In this document: one piece after another, positions 33,489-42,884 of the stretch
Position numbering within the stretch: position 1 is the stretch's first letter
Layout of the letters: the number at the start of each line of letters is the position of its first letter
From: Syntrophaceae bacterium UBA2280
GTDB taxonomy: Bacteria; Desulfobacterota; Syntrophia; Syntrophales; Smithellaceae
Length of the DNA: 64,000 bases
Direction of reading: 5' to 3'
Assembly (NCBI GenBank): GCA_002347685.1
Contig: DDWS01000014.1
Location: 1-64,000 of the forward strand
Notes under the pieces: generated by a model
What the model was told of the DNA's origin: nothing
The model's input: only the letters and a program-made list of their open reading frames with translations
Databases searched by the model: none
Position numbers and translations under genes: made by a program

Positions 33489-35588
33489 ATGATGAACAAA
33501 GCGCAAAATGCCCTTGTCTTCCTGAACACAGCCATTAAGAACATCCGTCTGTATCCGCCCTCCAGCACCATCGTTACTGCTTCCGTCGACAGACTTCATC
33601 AGGCCTTTATCGATATGCTGCAAATCCAATCACCGATTGTTTTTTCCGAATCCGACAGGAACATTCTGGTCGACGGCAATCCGCTGGACTATAAAGACCA
33701 GGAAAAAATCCATGTCATGGCACTCAAGGACATCATGCTGACATTCGGCATCAAAAGCATCACGTTTGAAACGGGCGCCACCCGGGAGGAATTCTCGCTT
33801 CTGGTTTCGATGCTGTCTAAAAAAACGGACGATTTCCAGGCTGAAGGCGGTTTTTTGCAGGCTTTAGCAGGGCTCGACATTCCGCACATCCGGATGGATG
33901 AAAAAGTTTATGTGGCCATGGATAAAGATCATGCGAATTTGTCGGGACTGACTGTCTCAGGAGATGAAATCGCCAGATTTTTCCTGCTGACACATCCCGG
34001 TATAGACGTCCATTCGCAGGATTTCAGGGAATTGGCCGGAAACACAGAAGCTCTCCGGCAGGCGTTTGAAGCCGGATTATCAAATATAATGGCTCAGAAA
34101 GAAACCCTCACAAGTGCTGAATTGTTGATAAATCTCAACAGCATGTTGGTAATGCTCGATAAAATTTCAGGCGGGCTGGACGACGACAACCGGGGCATCC
34201 TGTCGAAGCAGGTTGGAAGCGCCCTGCTTTCGGCCGATCCCTCCATGGCTTTGCAGCTGACCACGCAAAACATGGAACACCTGCTGGGCGGTTTGCTTTT
34301 GCAGTACTTGATGACCGAGCTGGCACAAGATCAAAACACGGTCCCGGAAGACACAGCGGAGGATCCTCAAAGCAAGCTCAGAAAGGTCGCAGATAAATTC
34401 GGTCTGCGCCTGGAAGACCCAAGGACCTTTCTGGACAGTGAGCTGATGTCCGTCCTGCCGAAAATTATTGAACAGCTGATCGCCCAAAAGGAACGCGAAG
34501 CCCTGGAAACCGTGCTCATGCGCCTGACCCAAAAGCTGGAAAGCCCCGATACGGATGTCCGTAACGCTGCGGCCCGCGGCCTGGCGGGTGTCATTGAAGG
34601 TCTGTCCGGCGAACAAAAAAAGACCATCGTTGAAAAAGTCGCAGACAAGCTGACGGCATGGTTGAAAAGGGAAAGCCATTTCTCTTCTGAATATACCCGA
34701 ATCTGCAGGATTCTTAAGGACGCTGCGCACGATGATATCGTCCAACAGCGTTTCAATGACGCCCTTCCCTATCTGGATACTTTCGATCAAATCGCCTCCG
34801 GAACTGTTTCGCAAAGCAATGATGCGCGCCTTGCCGCCCGGGACATGATCAACCATCTGGCAACAGAGGACAACATCAAGGCAATCTGGACGCAATACGA
34901 AAGCGGAGACGAGAAAAAGAAAGCCGAGGTCAAAACAGTTTTGGCCCTGCTGGGAGAAGAACCGCTCAATTACTTGCTGGATCTGCTCCATACGCGAAAG
35001 AACAGCAACGAACGAGTCAGCATCATGCATATGATCATGAACGCCAGCAAAAAAGCTCTTCCGCTCATCGGGCAGAGGCTGCGCAATGAAGAACCATGGT
35101 ATTATCTCAGGAATCTCGCCTATATGCTGGGACAGATCGGCAATGAAGAGTCCGCCGGTCTGCTCCAGCCCTTTTTGCAGCATAAGAGCGAAAAGCTAAG
35201 ACAGGAAGCCCTCAGAGCCATCCAGAAAACGGGTGGCGCCCGACGGGGCAAGCTCCTTCTGCCCGCCCTCAATCACCCGGATGATGAATTCAGGCAGACT
35301 GTGGTGGAGGCCCTGGGGGTCTCCAGGGCAGAAGACGCTGTCGCGGGCCTGCTGAAGATTCTTAAAGACCGGCCGCTGATCGCGTCCGCGGGGCGGACAG
35401 CCCTGGAAGAAACCATTTGCACCGCACTGGGGGTCATCGGTTCACCGGACGCGATTCCCCTGCTTTCGGAAATCGCCGAAACCAAATCCTTCCTCGGCCT
35501 GCGCTCCTACCCGGATAGAGTCAAAGCCGCCGCAGCCGGCTCGCTGGTCACACTTCGCAGAAAAGTCGCGCAATCCGCAGAAACCTGA
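33489..35588 (+). CDS. HEAT-repeat scaffold protein
   Basis: A 699-residue soluble protein. The N-terminal ~130 residues (AIKNIRLYPPSSTIVTASVD, ITFETGATREEFSLLVSMLS) form a conserved helical unit. The middle is helical (TSAELLINLNSMLVMLDKIS). From about residue 350 to the end come HEAT-like repeats, for example DVRNAAARGLAGVIEGL, EPWYYLRNLAYMLGQIG, SEKLRQEALRAIQKTG, DDEFRQTVVEALGVSRAEDA and ALGVIGSPDAIPLLSEIAE. Such proteins bind other proteins; in Desulfobacterota they are often found near two-component genes. The partner is unknown. Confidence 0.75.
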   Translation: MMNKAQNALVFLNTAIKNIRLYPPSSTIVTASVDRLHQAFIDMLQIQSPIVFSESDRNILVDGNPLDYKDQEKIHVMALKDIMLTFGIKSITFETGATREEFSLLVSMLSKKTDDFQAEGGFLQALAGLDIPHIRMDEKVYVAMDKDHANLSGLTVSGDEIARFFLLTHPGIDVHSQDFRELAGNTEALRQAFEAGLSNIMAQKETLTSAELLINLNSMLVMLDKISGGLDDDNRGILSKQVGSALLSADPSMALQLTTQNMEHLLGGLLLQYLMTELAQDQNTVPEDTAEDPQSKLRKVADKFGLRLEDPRTFLDSELMSVLPKIIEQLIAQKEREALETVLMRLTQKLESPDTDVRNAAARGLAGVIEGLSGEQKKTIVEKVADKLTAWLKRESHFSSEYTRICRILKDAAHDDIVQQRFNDALPYLDTFDQIASGTVSQSNDARLAARDMINHLATEDNIKAIWTQYESGDEKKKAEVKTVLALLGEEPLNYLLDLLHTRKNSNERVSIMHMIMNASKKALPLIGQRLRNEEPWYYLRNLAYMLGQIGNEESAGLLQPFLQHKSEKLRQEALRAIQKTGGARRGKLLLPALNHPDDEFRQTVVEALGVSRAEDAVAGLLKILKDRPLIASAGRTALEETICTALGVIGSPDAIPLLSEIAETKSFLGLRSYPDRVKAAAAGSLVTLRRKVAQSAET

Positions 35589-35598
35589 TTGAAAATCA

Positions 35599-36225
35599 TT
35601 ATCTGGATGGTCCGGAATCAATCGCCTCGGTGAGTCGACGGCATGCCTCAAAGGGGTCATCCGCCGAACAGATGGCCGACACCACCGCAAGACAGTCCGC
35701 GCCGGCCCTGATCACCTCTTGCGCATTGGAAAGATGAATCCCGCCAATGGCCACGACCGGATGGCGGCTGAAGCTTTTTATTTTATGAAGCCCGGCCAGA
35801 CCCCAGGGCTCCTTGGTGTCCGTCTTGGTCGGTGTGACAAAAACCGGACTTACGCCGATGTAGCTGGCATCCAGCTTTTCGGCAGCCTCAACATCCGCCC
35901 ACGTTTCCACGGAAAGACCGATGATCGCCTGCGTACCCATAAGTCTGCGGGCCTGGAGGTACGGCATGTCCTCCTGGCCGATGTGAACACCGTCGGCGCC
36001 GCATGCCAGCGCGACATCGATCCGGTCATTAATGATCAGAGGAATATGAAACGGCGTTAAAACCTTTTTGACGTCCATGGCTTCGGAGACAAAATCCCGC
36101 GTGGATAACTCTTTTTCACGCAACTGGACACAGGCCACGCCTGCACGGGCTGCCATCAGAACAATGTCCTGCAATGGCCTGTTGCGGCTCAAGCCACGAT
36201 CCGTCACCAGATAAATACCCCGCAT
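35599..36225 (-). CDS. thiE: Thiamine-phosphate synthase
   Basis: A 208-residue TIM-barrel enzyme that couples HMP-pyrophosphate with thiazole phosphate. Landmarks are YLVTDRG, VQLREKELSTRDF, INDRIDVALACGADGVHIGQEDMP (quoted in parts: LIINDRIDVALACGADG and VHIGQEDMP), SYIGVSPVFVTPTKTDT and VAIGGIHLSNA. ATGAGGAGTAG precedes the ATG. It begins 2 bp after thiM, in the riboswitch-controlled operon. Confidence 0.93.
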   Translation of the reverse strand: MRGIYLVTDRGLSRNRPLQDIVLMAARAGVACVQLREKELSTRDFVSEAMDVKKVLTPFHIPLIINDRIDVALACGADGVHIGQEDMPYLQARRLMGTQAIIGLSVETWADVEAAEKLDASYIGVSPVFVTPTKTDTKEPWGLAGLHKIKSFSRHPVVAIGGIHLSNAQEVIRAGADCLAVVSAICSADDPFEACRRLTEAIDSGPSR

Positions 36226-36227
36226 GA

Positions 36228-37031
36228 CTACTCCTCATATTTCAAACGCTCACGGATATCATTTTCCGTCAGATTATACAGGACGTCCAGAAAATGCATT
36301 TGCAAAGACCCTGGCCCAAATGCCTTTTGGGCGGCCACTTCCCCGGCGATACCCATCACAGCCATTGCTTTGGCGGCGGCGGCATGGGCATTTGTTTCCA
36401 CAGCGGCAAACGCACCGCAAAGTGCCGAAGCTGTGCAGCCCAAACCTGTGACTTTCGTCATCATCGGATGGCCGTTGGATATTTTTACGACATCGCCACG
36501 ATCGACCACATAATCCATGGGGCCGCTGACACAAACCACACACGAATACATTTCACTGATCCTTCGGGCGGACGACAGGGCCTCGTCGGACGCGGCTATG
36601 CTGTCTACCCCTTTTGTTTTTGACCGGTCGTCGGTAAGCGCCAGAATCTCGGAGGCGTTTCCCCGGATAATCGTCGGCCGTCCGGCGCGGATCAGATCTC
36701 GAACCGTCTGCGTGCGCCACGCAGTCGCCCCCGCACCGACCGGATCGATAATGACTGGAATTCCTTTCTTCGTGGCTGCGGCAAAAGCCGCAAACATTCC
36801 CCTCACCCAGGGCTCGCTTATGGTCCCGATGTTCATCACCAGCGCGGAGGCCATTTTCGCCATCTCGGCGACTTCTTCCTCGGCGTGAATCATCACCGGC
36901 GATGCGCCAATCGCCAGAAGCGCGTTGGCGGTGTTGTTCATAACCACATAATTGGTGATATTGTGAACCAATGGACTCTTTTCGCGAATATCCCCGATCG
37001 ATCTGTAAATGTCCGCTGCTGCAAACTTCAT
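36228..37031 (-). CDS. thiM: Hydroxyethylthiazole kinase
   Basis: A 267-residue ribokinase-fold enzyme that phosphorylates the thiazole alcohol for salvage. Landmarks are PLVHNITNYVVMNNTANALLA, IDPVGAGATAWRTQT (phosphate-binding), IIRGNASEILAL and the catalytic-site GLGCTASALCGAF. It is the first gene after the TPP riboswitch. No thiC, thiD or thiG is nearby, so this operon serves salvage plus final coupling. Confidence 0.93.
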   Translation of the reverse strand: MKFAAADIYRSIGDIREKSPLVHNITNYVVMNNTANALLAIGASPVMIHAEEEVAEMAKMASALVMNIGTISEPWVRGMFAAFAAATKKGIPVIIDPVGAGATAWRTQTVRDLIRAGRPTIIRGNASEILALTDDRSKTKGVDSIAASDEALSSARRISEMYSCVVCVSGPMDYVVDRGDVVKISNGHPMMTKVTGLGCTASALCGAFAAVETNAHAAAAKAMAVMGIAGEVAAQKAFGPGSLQMHFLDVLYNLTENDIRERLKYEE

Positions 37032-37063
37032 GTTTCACCCCTCTATGGCTTCGATATAACAAA

Positions 37064-37097
37064 TAAAAAACCCTTTCACCGGAATCAGGGAAAGGGG
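37064..37097 (-). terminator. Terminator of the TPP riboswitch expression platform
   Basis: On the minus strand CCCTTTC pairs with GAAAGGG, extended by neighbouring bases, then TTTTTT. It lies between the aptamer and the thiM ribosome binding site, as expected for premature termination when TPP is bound. Confidence 0.75.
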
Positions 37098-37100
37098 TTT

Positions 37101-37200
37101 GAAAACAGTCCTGCATCATCTCCCTCCGCCGGCATTACCCGGATCAGGTTCAACGGGTATCATCTCAGACAGGACATGTTGACCTGCCACCCCGAACAAC
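37101..37200 (-). ncRNA. TPP riboswitch (THI element) upstream of thiM-thiE
   Basis: The minus strand holds the hallmark core: CGGGGTGG (5' part), then CTGAGATGATACCC, TTGAACCTGATCCGGGTAA and TGCCGGCGGAGGGA. These match the conserved pyrimidine-sensing and pyrophosphate-sensing helices of the TPP aptamer. A terminator follows directly. A possible -35 TTGACA lies at 37230-37235, with a poor -10. Confidence 0.93.
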
Positions 37201-37381
37201 GATCTACGCTTACCAGTCCTCCTCAACTTTGTCAACCTCGTCTTGGTTCAGCATTTGCGACAGGGAAACCCGTTTCCCGGGCGAAAAAAGACAATCGGGG
37301 TTTTCATATCTTGCATTTTCCTGACAATCTTGGTATTTCACGACACCTCTGTGATTGTTGAGCGACGCAAAGGAGTCTCCT

Positions 37382-38614
37382 TTGAATAATGAGATTTTTA
37401 TCTTTGTTCTAATTCTGGCCGTCACTGCGACGGTAAGTTTTATTTACTCGATCTGGCGCGGCCGCAATGATGAGCAGAAACTCCGCAATATTATTCAGGG
37501 CTCTCCCATCCCCATTTTTTTTATCGCCCTGGATCATAAAATCCTCTACTGGAATAAAGCGCTGGAGGTCTTAAGCGGCATCCCTGCGGATCAGGTCATC
37601 GGCACGGACATGCAATGGAAGGCGTTTTATTCGTCGCCCCGTTCCTGCCTTTCGGATCTGATTTTGAATAAGATCATTCCGGACAGCACCATTCTCTACT
37701 CGGGAAAGGTTACTAAATCCACCCTCGTTGACGACGCTTTCGAAGTGACGGAGTTTTTCCCTGATCTAGGCGAAAAGGGCAAATGGTTCCGCATCACCGC
37801 AGCCGGTATCCGGGATTCACGCGGTAATATCTTCGGTGCAATGGAAACCCTGGAAGATATTACCGAACAGAAAACGGCCCAGGACGAGCTGCTCAAAAGA
37901 ACAAAACTCGAATCACTCGGCACATTCGCCGACGGCGTGGCCAAAGACTTCGACAGCCTGCTTTCGGCCATTTTACGCAATGTTTTTCTGGCCAAAATAT
38001 CTGCCAATGAAGAGGACAAAATTCTTGAAAACGGTCTGGCCATCGCGGAACGCGCAGGACTGCAGGCCAAAGAACTGGCCCACCGCCTGATCACGTTTGC
38101 CCAGGGCGGGTATCCTGTGAAAAAAATTGAAAAAATAGATGACCTGATCCGGGAGGCGGTCGAAAAAACACTCAAAGGCGGCAATGTCACCGCCAACTTA
38201 TCCATCGCGCCGGATCTTTGGCCAGCCGAGGTAGATGCGATGCAGATCAAACAGGTGATCGAAAACCTGGTGACCAACGCCCGGGAAGCGATGCCCAAAG
38301 GCGGCGTGGTGGATGTCATCGCTGAAAACACAACCACCGGAACCAACATCCGGACACTGGGCGAGGGCAACTACGTCCGCATTATCGTGCGGGACCGGGG
38401 CGTCGGAATCCCCCGCGACAAACTCTCCAAAATATTCGATCCCTATTTTACATCGAAAGAAAAGCGCGAACGCGGAGGCATCGGCCTGGGACTGGCGATC
38501 TGCGATTCCATTATCAAATACCACAGCGGCCTGATTACGGTGGAATCCATCGCGGGGTCCGGTACCACATTTTCGGTGTATCTGGCCGCCGCGGTCAAAA
38601 ACGGCCATGCGTGA
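37382..38614 (+). CDS. PAS histidine-kinase-like protein lacking the phosphoacceptor His
   Basis: A 410-residue protein from a TTG start preceded by AAAGGAG. It has one membrane helix (IFIFVLILAVTATVSFIYSI), a PAS domain (about residues 35-165) and a kinase core. The H-box, normally GGIAHDFNNLL, reads DGVAKDFDSLL: the phosphoacceptor His is Lys (codon 37943-37945). The ATPase half looks intact, with Asn in LVTNAREAM, RDRGVGIP and GGIGLGLAI. The PAS domain is closely similar to that of the kinase at 54024-56258. It probably cannot autophosphorylate in the usual way and may act as a regulator or partner of another kinase. Confidence 0.8.
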   Translation: MNNEIFIFVLILAVTATVSFIYSIWRGRNDEQKLRNIIQGSPIPIFFIALDHKILYWNKALEVLSGIPADQVIGTDMQWKAFYSSPRSCLSDLILNKIIPDSTILYSGKVTKSTLVDDAFEVTEFFPDLGEKGKWFRITAAGIRDSRGNIFGAMETLEDITEQKTAQDELLKRTKLESLGTFADGVAKDFDSLLSAILRNVFLAKISANEEDKILENGLAIAERAGLQAKELAHRLITFAQGGYPVKKIEKIDDLIREAVEKTLKGGNVTANLSIAPDLWPAEVDAMQIKQVIENLVTNAREAMPKGGVVDVIAENTTTGTNIRTLGEGNYVRIIVRDRGVGIPRDKLSKIFDPYFTSKEKRERGGIGLGLAICDSIIKYHSGLITVESIAGSGTTFSVYLAAAVKNGHA

Positions 38615-38644
38615 TGATACACAGAATCCTTGAATAGTTTTTTC

Positions 38645-39262
38645 ATGAAAACACTTCCCGAGATTTACGACCGCTTCGCTTCAACCTATGATAAAAACCG
38701 CGGCATCTTTGATATGACGGATGTGTTAAACGAATTTTACTGCGGACTGACGGTGGAGAGCGGCCGATTACTTGATCTCGGTTGCGGTGCGGGAGAGCCT
38801 TTTGCGAAATTTTTCATTGATCGCGGCTGGCAGGTTACAGGGATTGATTTTTCGGAAAAAATGCTTGAACTGGCCAACCGATGGGTACCTGCGATGAGAA
38901 CCCTCTGCGTAGACATGCGAGACGCGGAATTTGAACCGGCCGGATTTGACGCCATCACAGCCGTGTACAGCCTTTTTCATGTGCCCCGTCAGGCTCACGC
39001 CGCGATGTTTGAGCGTTGCCTGCATTGGCTGCGACCGGATGGAAAGTTCCTGTTTACTTACGCGACCCGGGAATACACCGGTAGCGATGCATTTGAGGGA
39101 TATAAGACATTTATGGGCGAGCGGCTATTCTACAGCCACAATAGACCGGATCAGCTGCGGCGTGATCTCGAAGACGCAGGCTTTCTGATCGAGTCGTCTT
39201 GTTACCGGAATATCGGCGCGGAAATCTTTCTCTGGGTGACCGCGGTCAAACCTCACGGATAG
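38645..39262 (+). CDS. SAM-dependent methyltransferase (class I)
   Basis: A 205-residue single Rossmann methyltransferase. SAM-binding motif I is LLDLGCGAGEPFAKFF, and motif II region is VTGIDFSEKMLELA. Motif IV/V region covers FDAITAVYSLFHVPR and LRPDGKFLFTYATRE. The acceptor substrate cannot be predicted; the fold group includes small-molecule and lipid methyltransferases. The ATG at 38645 is chosen over an in-frame TTG five codons upstream, but the ribosome binding site is weak in both cases. It follows the kinase-like gene by 30 bp. Confidence 0.82.
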   Translation: MKTLPEIYDRFASTYDKNRGIFDMTDVLNEFYCGLTVESGRLLDLGCGAGEPFAKFFIDRGWQVTGIDFSEKMLELANRWVPAMRTLCVDMRDAEFEPAGFDAITAVYSLFHVPRQAHAAMFERCLHWLRPDGKFLFTYATREYTGSDAFEGYKTFMGERLFYSHNRPDQLRRDLEDAGFLIESSCYRNIGAEIFLWVTAVKPHG

Positions 39263-39295
39263 GCAGGCCCGGCACACGGACGACTTTGAGAAGCG

Positions 39296-39496
39296 TCATT
39301 GTCCGTCCATGTAGTGAGCATCTTTTTTTACAAATATCATCAGCTCTTCGATATGCCTCAACCGCTCCTGAAATGTGGCAATGGCAAGCGCGGACTCCCG
39401 CGGATGCAGATTTTCAATCTCCGTGAGTCTCGCGCGCAGCTGCAAGACGACTTCCTGCGCCAATGCCAGAAGGAGTCCATGCTCGTACTTGGTCAT
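39296..39496 (-). CDS. Small hypothetical protein
   Basis: A 66-residue frame with helical, charged composition (LALAQEVVLQLRARLTEIEN, LHPRESALAIATFQERLRHI). It has the look of a real soluble helical hairpin rather than random sequence. The ribosome binding site is weak. It lies between the methyltransferase (convergent) and the cytidylate-kinase-like gene (same strand, upstream). No family recognised. Confidence 0.45.
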   Translation of the reverse strand: MTKYEHGLLLALAQEVVLQLRARLTEIENLHPRESALAIATFQERLRHIEELMIFVKKDAHYMDGQ

Positions 39497-39535
39497 GACC
39501 GGATCACCGCCTTTTTGTTGTGAAACACCGCCTTT

Positions 39536-40333
39536 TTATCTGAGCGACTCCTTCCAGGATAAAAAAGCTTTTCGAATTGACTCCGCTGCGCTTTCGATGC
39601 CGACATGTTCGGTATTGAGCATAATATCATAATGTTTTGGATCGTTGATATCCTCATTGAAATACTTTTTAATAAAAGCAATCTGATCAGAATCAAATTG
39701 TCGCACATAGTCCATGGCTTCCTTCTGCGACATGCGTCGGTCGCTCATGACCTTACCCACGCGCATATCCAACGGTGCGATAATCCGGACGCGAAACGCC
39801 TTATCCTTGAGGATAAAACTTCCCCCGCGGCCGATAATGATGATATTGCCATGCTCGGCATTGGTATGCATCACCATCGACAGGTGCCGGATGTATTCAT
39901 TGGGCCAGATGTGACGGGATTCGAAAAAGGAACTGATCAGGCTGTCGATAAACGAGATGCTCTTCTCATCGAGCGACTTGATGACTTTATCACTCATCTG
40001 CGCGCTTTCGGCGACCTTGTGGATCAGCTCACTGCCAACGATATTCATGCACAGATTGGTAGCCAGAATCCGGGCAACCCAACCGCCCCCCGCGCCCGCC
40101 TCACTCGACAGTGTGATAACCTGCCCCGGCTGCGTTTCTTTCTTATCTTTTTGCCAGCGCGTCACCTGGTCTTCGACGAGCTTATCGACATCGCGATCCT
40201 TGAGTTTGATGTCGCGGGTATAGTCCGGACAATTAACGTCAAATAAAGCGTTGGTCTTTACCCGATAACGCTTTGTACAGTTTTCGCGCCACGCGCAGAT
40301 AACGCAGATTCTTTTGTCCGATCCTGTTGACAT
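39536..40333 (-). CDS. Cytidylate-kinase-like P-loop protein
   Basis: A 265-residue protein. Residues 1-40 hold four cysteines (CVICAWRENC, later NCPDY), a possible metal site. From about residue 70 a kinase-like domain begins: VITLSSEAGAGGGWVARILA (a P-loop-like glycine-rich turn), IIIIGRGGSFIL, VRIIAPLDMRVGKVM and KYFNEDINDPKHYDIMLNT. This matches the cytidylate kinase-like family common in anaerobes, which is distinct from housekeeping Cmk and of unknown substrate. AAAGGAGGG precedes the ATG. It lies directly downstream of the ATPase operon. Confidence 0.8.
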   Translation of the reverse strand: MSTGSDKRICVICAWRENCTKRYRVKTNALFDVNCPDYTRDIKLKDRDVDKLVEDQVTRWQKDKKETQPGQVITLSSEAGAGGGWVARILATNLCMNIVGSELIHKVAESAQMSDKVIKSLDEKSISFIDSLISSFFESRHIWPNEYIRHLSMVMHTNAEHGNIIIIGRGGSFILKDKAFRVRIIAPLDMRVGKVMSDRRMSQKEAMDYVRQFDSDQIAFIKKYFNEDINDPKHYDIMLNTEHVGIESAAESIRKAFLSWKESLR

Positions 40334-40359
40334 GGCCGATCCCTCCTTTCAAATAACCT

Positions 40360-41250
40360 CTATGAAGCCTCTTCCTGCAATGCCTCGAAACCCGCGACAA
40401 TATCGAGGAGTTCTTCGGTAATCGTCATCTGGCGGGTCCGGTGAAACTGCATATGCAGATCCTGCAACTGCTCCTCAATATTTTTCTCGGCATTTTGCAT
40501 GGAAGCCAGACGACTGGCATTTTCGCTGGCCAGCGATTCGGCAAACGCTCGGTAAAGCGATACAAAAAGATACTCCCGGATCAGCGACGAAAAAATCTGA
40601 TCCTTGTCCATCCGGAAAATAGGCAGCGATTTGGAATCCCATTTTTTCCGGGCGATTTGAGCAAGCCAGTCCTCGTTTACAGGCAATAACTGAATCTGGT
40701 GGGGATGATAAATCGCGCCGCTTACATATTTGTTGTAAAACAAGAGGAAATGATCGACATGATGCTGGAAGTGCCATTCATCGATAATCATGATGATTTC
40801 CTGAACCAGCGGCGTAATGCCCGACGTGGAGCCGGGGGTGCCCAATAGCTCATCAACCGGTTGTCCGGCATCCTCAATGTAATCCGCCACACGCGCACCC
40901 ACGGCCAGGACCTTCCGGTTTTCTCTTTTAATACCGGTTTTTTTAATGTAGTCGAGCGTCGTAACCGAGATCTGTTCATTGAGCTGGCCGCACAAACCCT
41001 GATCGGAACCGAAAACAATCACCCCCAGGCGTTTCATCGCAGAAGGCTTTCTCTGCAGGTTTGTACCCATTCGCTCCTTGAGCACAATCTGCAAGCCCAT
41101 TTCGACGGTGCGGTTATAATCCGTAAGCGATTCAACCGCTTTTTGATACTGTCGAATACTGACCGCAGCGAGCGCCTTCATGGTTTTGACCACCGACAAA
41201 AGATCCCCCGCGCTTTTCATCCTTCTTTTGAGCGACTCAGTTGTTTGCAT
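40360..41250 (-). CDS. atpG: N-ATPase gamma subunit
   Basis: A 296-residue rotor-shaft subunit. The N-terminal helix MQTTESLKRRMKSAGDLLSVVKTMKALAAVS and the C-terminal helix EKNIEEQLQDLHMQFHRTRQ (each quoted in part of the coiled coil) frame a Rossmann-like body with GVIVFGSDQGLCGQLNEQI. It is divergent from housekeeping gamma, as is usual in N-ATPases. The ATG at 41250 (after GAGGACG) lies 14 bp inside the alpha gene. It is the last gene of the operon. Confidence 0.9.
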   Translation of the reverse strand: MQTTESLKRRMKSAGDLLSVVKTMKALAAVSIRQYQKAVESLTDYNRTVEMGLQIVLKERMGTNLQRKPSAMKRLGVIVFGSDQGLCGQLNEQISVTTLDYIKKTGIKRENRKVLAVGARVADYIEDAGQPVDELLGTPGSTSGITPLVQEIIMIIDEWHFQHHVDHFLLFYNKYVSGAIYHPHQIQLLPVNEDWLAQIARKKWDSKSLPIFRMDKDQIFSSLIREYLFVSLYRAFAESLASENASRLASMQNAEKNIEEQLQDLHMQFHRTRQMTITEELLDIVAGFEALQEEAS

Positions 41251-42805
41251 CAGCGTCCTCAATTACTTCATAGGGTTTTACCGCCTTTTGGATGGTTTCC
41301 AAAATCAGGTCGCGATCGGAAAGCTCCAGCTTGGCGCCTGATTCGATCCGGTTGCACAGATCCCGCAAGTCATTGTTGAACGCTTTGAGCAGATGCTCTT
41401 CAACCTCGCGGACGCCTGCTGTCGGAACGAGATCCAGCTTTCCTCCCGTCACGGCAAGCAGACACGCAATCTGTTCGGAAGCGCGCAGCGGTTTGTATTG
41501 TCCCTGCTTGAGCACCTCGCGGACACGCCATCCCCTCTCGAGGGTTCGTCGCGTGCTCTCGTCGAGTCTCGTACCAAATCGCGAGAAGGACTCCAGCTCT
41601 TCAAATTGCGAGTAGGACAAACGCAGATCGCCCGCAACAGACCGGTAAGCCGAAAGCTGAGTTTTTCCGCCGACGCGCGAAACGGATTTACCGACGTCCA
41701 CCGCCGGCAGAATCCCCTTGTTGAACAACACGGGGGAAAGATAGATCTGGCCGTCTGTAATGGAGATCAGATTGGTTGGAATGTACGACGACATGTCCTG
41801 TGCCTCGGTTTCCGTGATCGGTAGCGATGTGAGCGATCCCCCGCCAAGTTCAGGCCGCATATGTGTGGAGCGCTCCAGCAGGCGCGAGTGAATGTAGAAA
41901 ATGTCGCCGGGAAAAGCTTCGCGTCCCGGCGGTCGCCGCAAAAGCAGCGACACTTCACGGTAGGCCCGTGCATGGGATGTCAGGTCATCATAGACAATCA
42001 ACACATCACGTCCCTGCTCTACAAAATACTCCCCCATGCTCGTCGCAGCGTATGGCGCGATGAACTGCAAACCGGGTGTGTCTTCACCGGTGGCCACCAC
42101 AACAATACAGGACCCCATCACCCCGTGATCTCTCAATTCGGCGATGACCTTGGCCACATCGGCGCTCTTCTTGCCGACCGCGCAGTAGATCGATAGGATG
42201 CCTGTTTCTTTCTGATTAATAATTGTATCCACCGCGATGGCGGTTTTCCCCGTCTGACGGTCCCCTAAAATGAGTTCACGCTGTCCGCGGCCGATGGGAA
42301 TCAGCGCGTCAATGACCTTCACGCCCGTTTGCAGCGGCACCGTCACCGGCGCGCGATCCATGACCGCCGGCGCTGGTCTCTCCACGGGGAATCGCATCAC
42401 CGTGCTGACTTCTCCCAGACCGTCGAGCGGACGGCCGAGTGGATCGACCACGCGTCCCAGAAGAGCGTCACCGACCGGCACATCCAAAACGCGTTTCGTC
42501 CGGTGAACCTCCGAGCCAACCTGCAAATTTTCGCTGGGATCCAGAAGCACCACGCCAATTTCCTGCGGATCGATGTTGAAAACCAGCCCCATAAAATTTC
42601 CTGAAAATCGTACCAGTTCCTCTGCACGGATATTGGGCAGACCGCTGACCCGGGCGATATCACGTCCGACGAACTGAACCTGGCCTACCTCGTATTGGCG
42701 CAATTCAGCACCCTGTTCGTCGAGAACCTTTTCCATGGTATCAAACGTGTCATCCAGGAAGGTCTTCAATTCGTTGTTATCCGTCGTATTCCCCTGTTGA
42801 TTCAT
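41237..42805 (-). CDS. atpA: N-ATPase alpha subunit
   Basis: A 522-residue non-catalytic nucleotide-binding subunit. Walker A is GDRQTGKTAIA, with VIVYDDLTSHARAYREVSLL and RRPPGREAFPGDIFYIHSRL in the central domain. The N-terminus has the extended EVGQVQFVGRDIARVSGLP typical of this variant. Together with beta it forms the F1 head. GGAGGCGGC precedes the ATG. Confidence 0.94.
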   Translation of the reverse strand: MNQQGNTTDNNELKTFLDDTFDTMEKVLDEQGAELRQYEVGQVQFVGRDIARVSGLPNIRAEELVRFSGNFMGLVFNIDPQEIGVVLLDPSENLQVGSEVHRTKRVLDVPVGDALLGRVVDPLGRPLDGLGEVSTVMRFPVERPAPAVMDRAPVTVPLQTGVKVIDALIPIGRGQRELILGDRQTGKTAIAVDTIINQKETGILSIYCAVGKKSADVAKVIAELRDHGVMGSCIVVVATGEDTPGLQFIAPYAATSMGEYFVEQGRDVLIVYDDLTSHARAYREVSLLLRRPPGREAFPGDIFYIHSRLLERSTHMRPELGGGSLTSLPITETEAQDMSSYIPTNLISITDGQIYLSPVLFNKGILPAVDVGKSVSRVGGKTQLSAYRSVAGDLRLSYSQFEELESFSRFGTRLDESTRRTLERGWRVREVLKQGQYKPLRASEQIACLLAVTGGKLDLVPTAGVREVEEHLLKAFNNDLRDLCNRIESGAKLELSDRDLILETIQKAVKPYEVIEDADANN

Positions 42806-42884
42806 TTGCCGCCTCCTGACATTATTCCCATCATGGCCTCAACTTCTCTTCGCTCCGGACACCTCAATCCTGACACCTGACGCT

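Noticed and set aside
34167..35183. A 338-codon open frame antisense to the HEAT-repeat gene
   Set aside because: The sense strand encodes clear HEAT repeats; the antisense frame has the Gln/His/Phe-rich look of a reverse-complement shadow.
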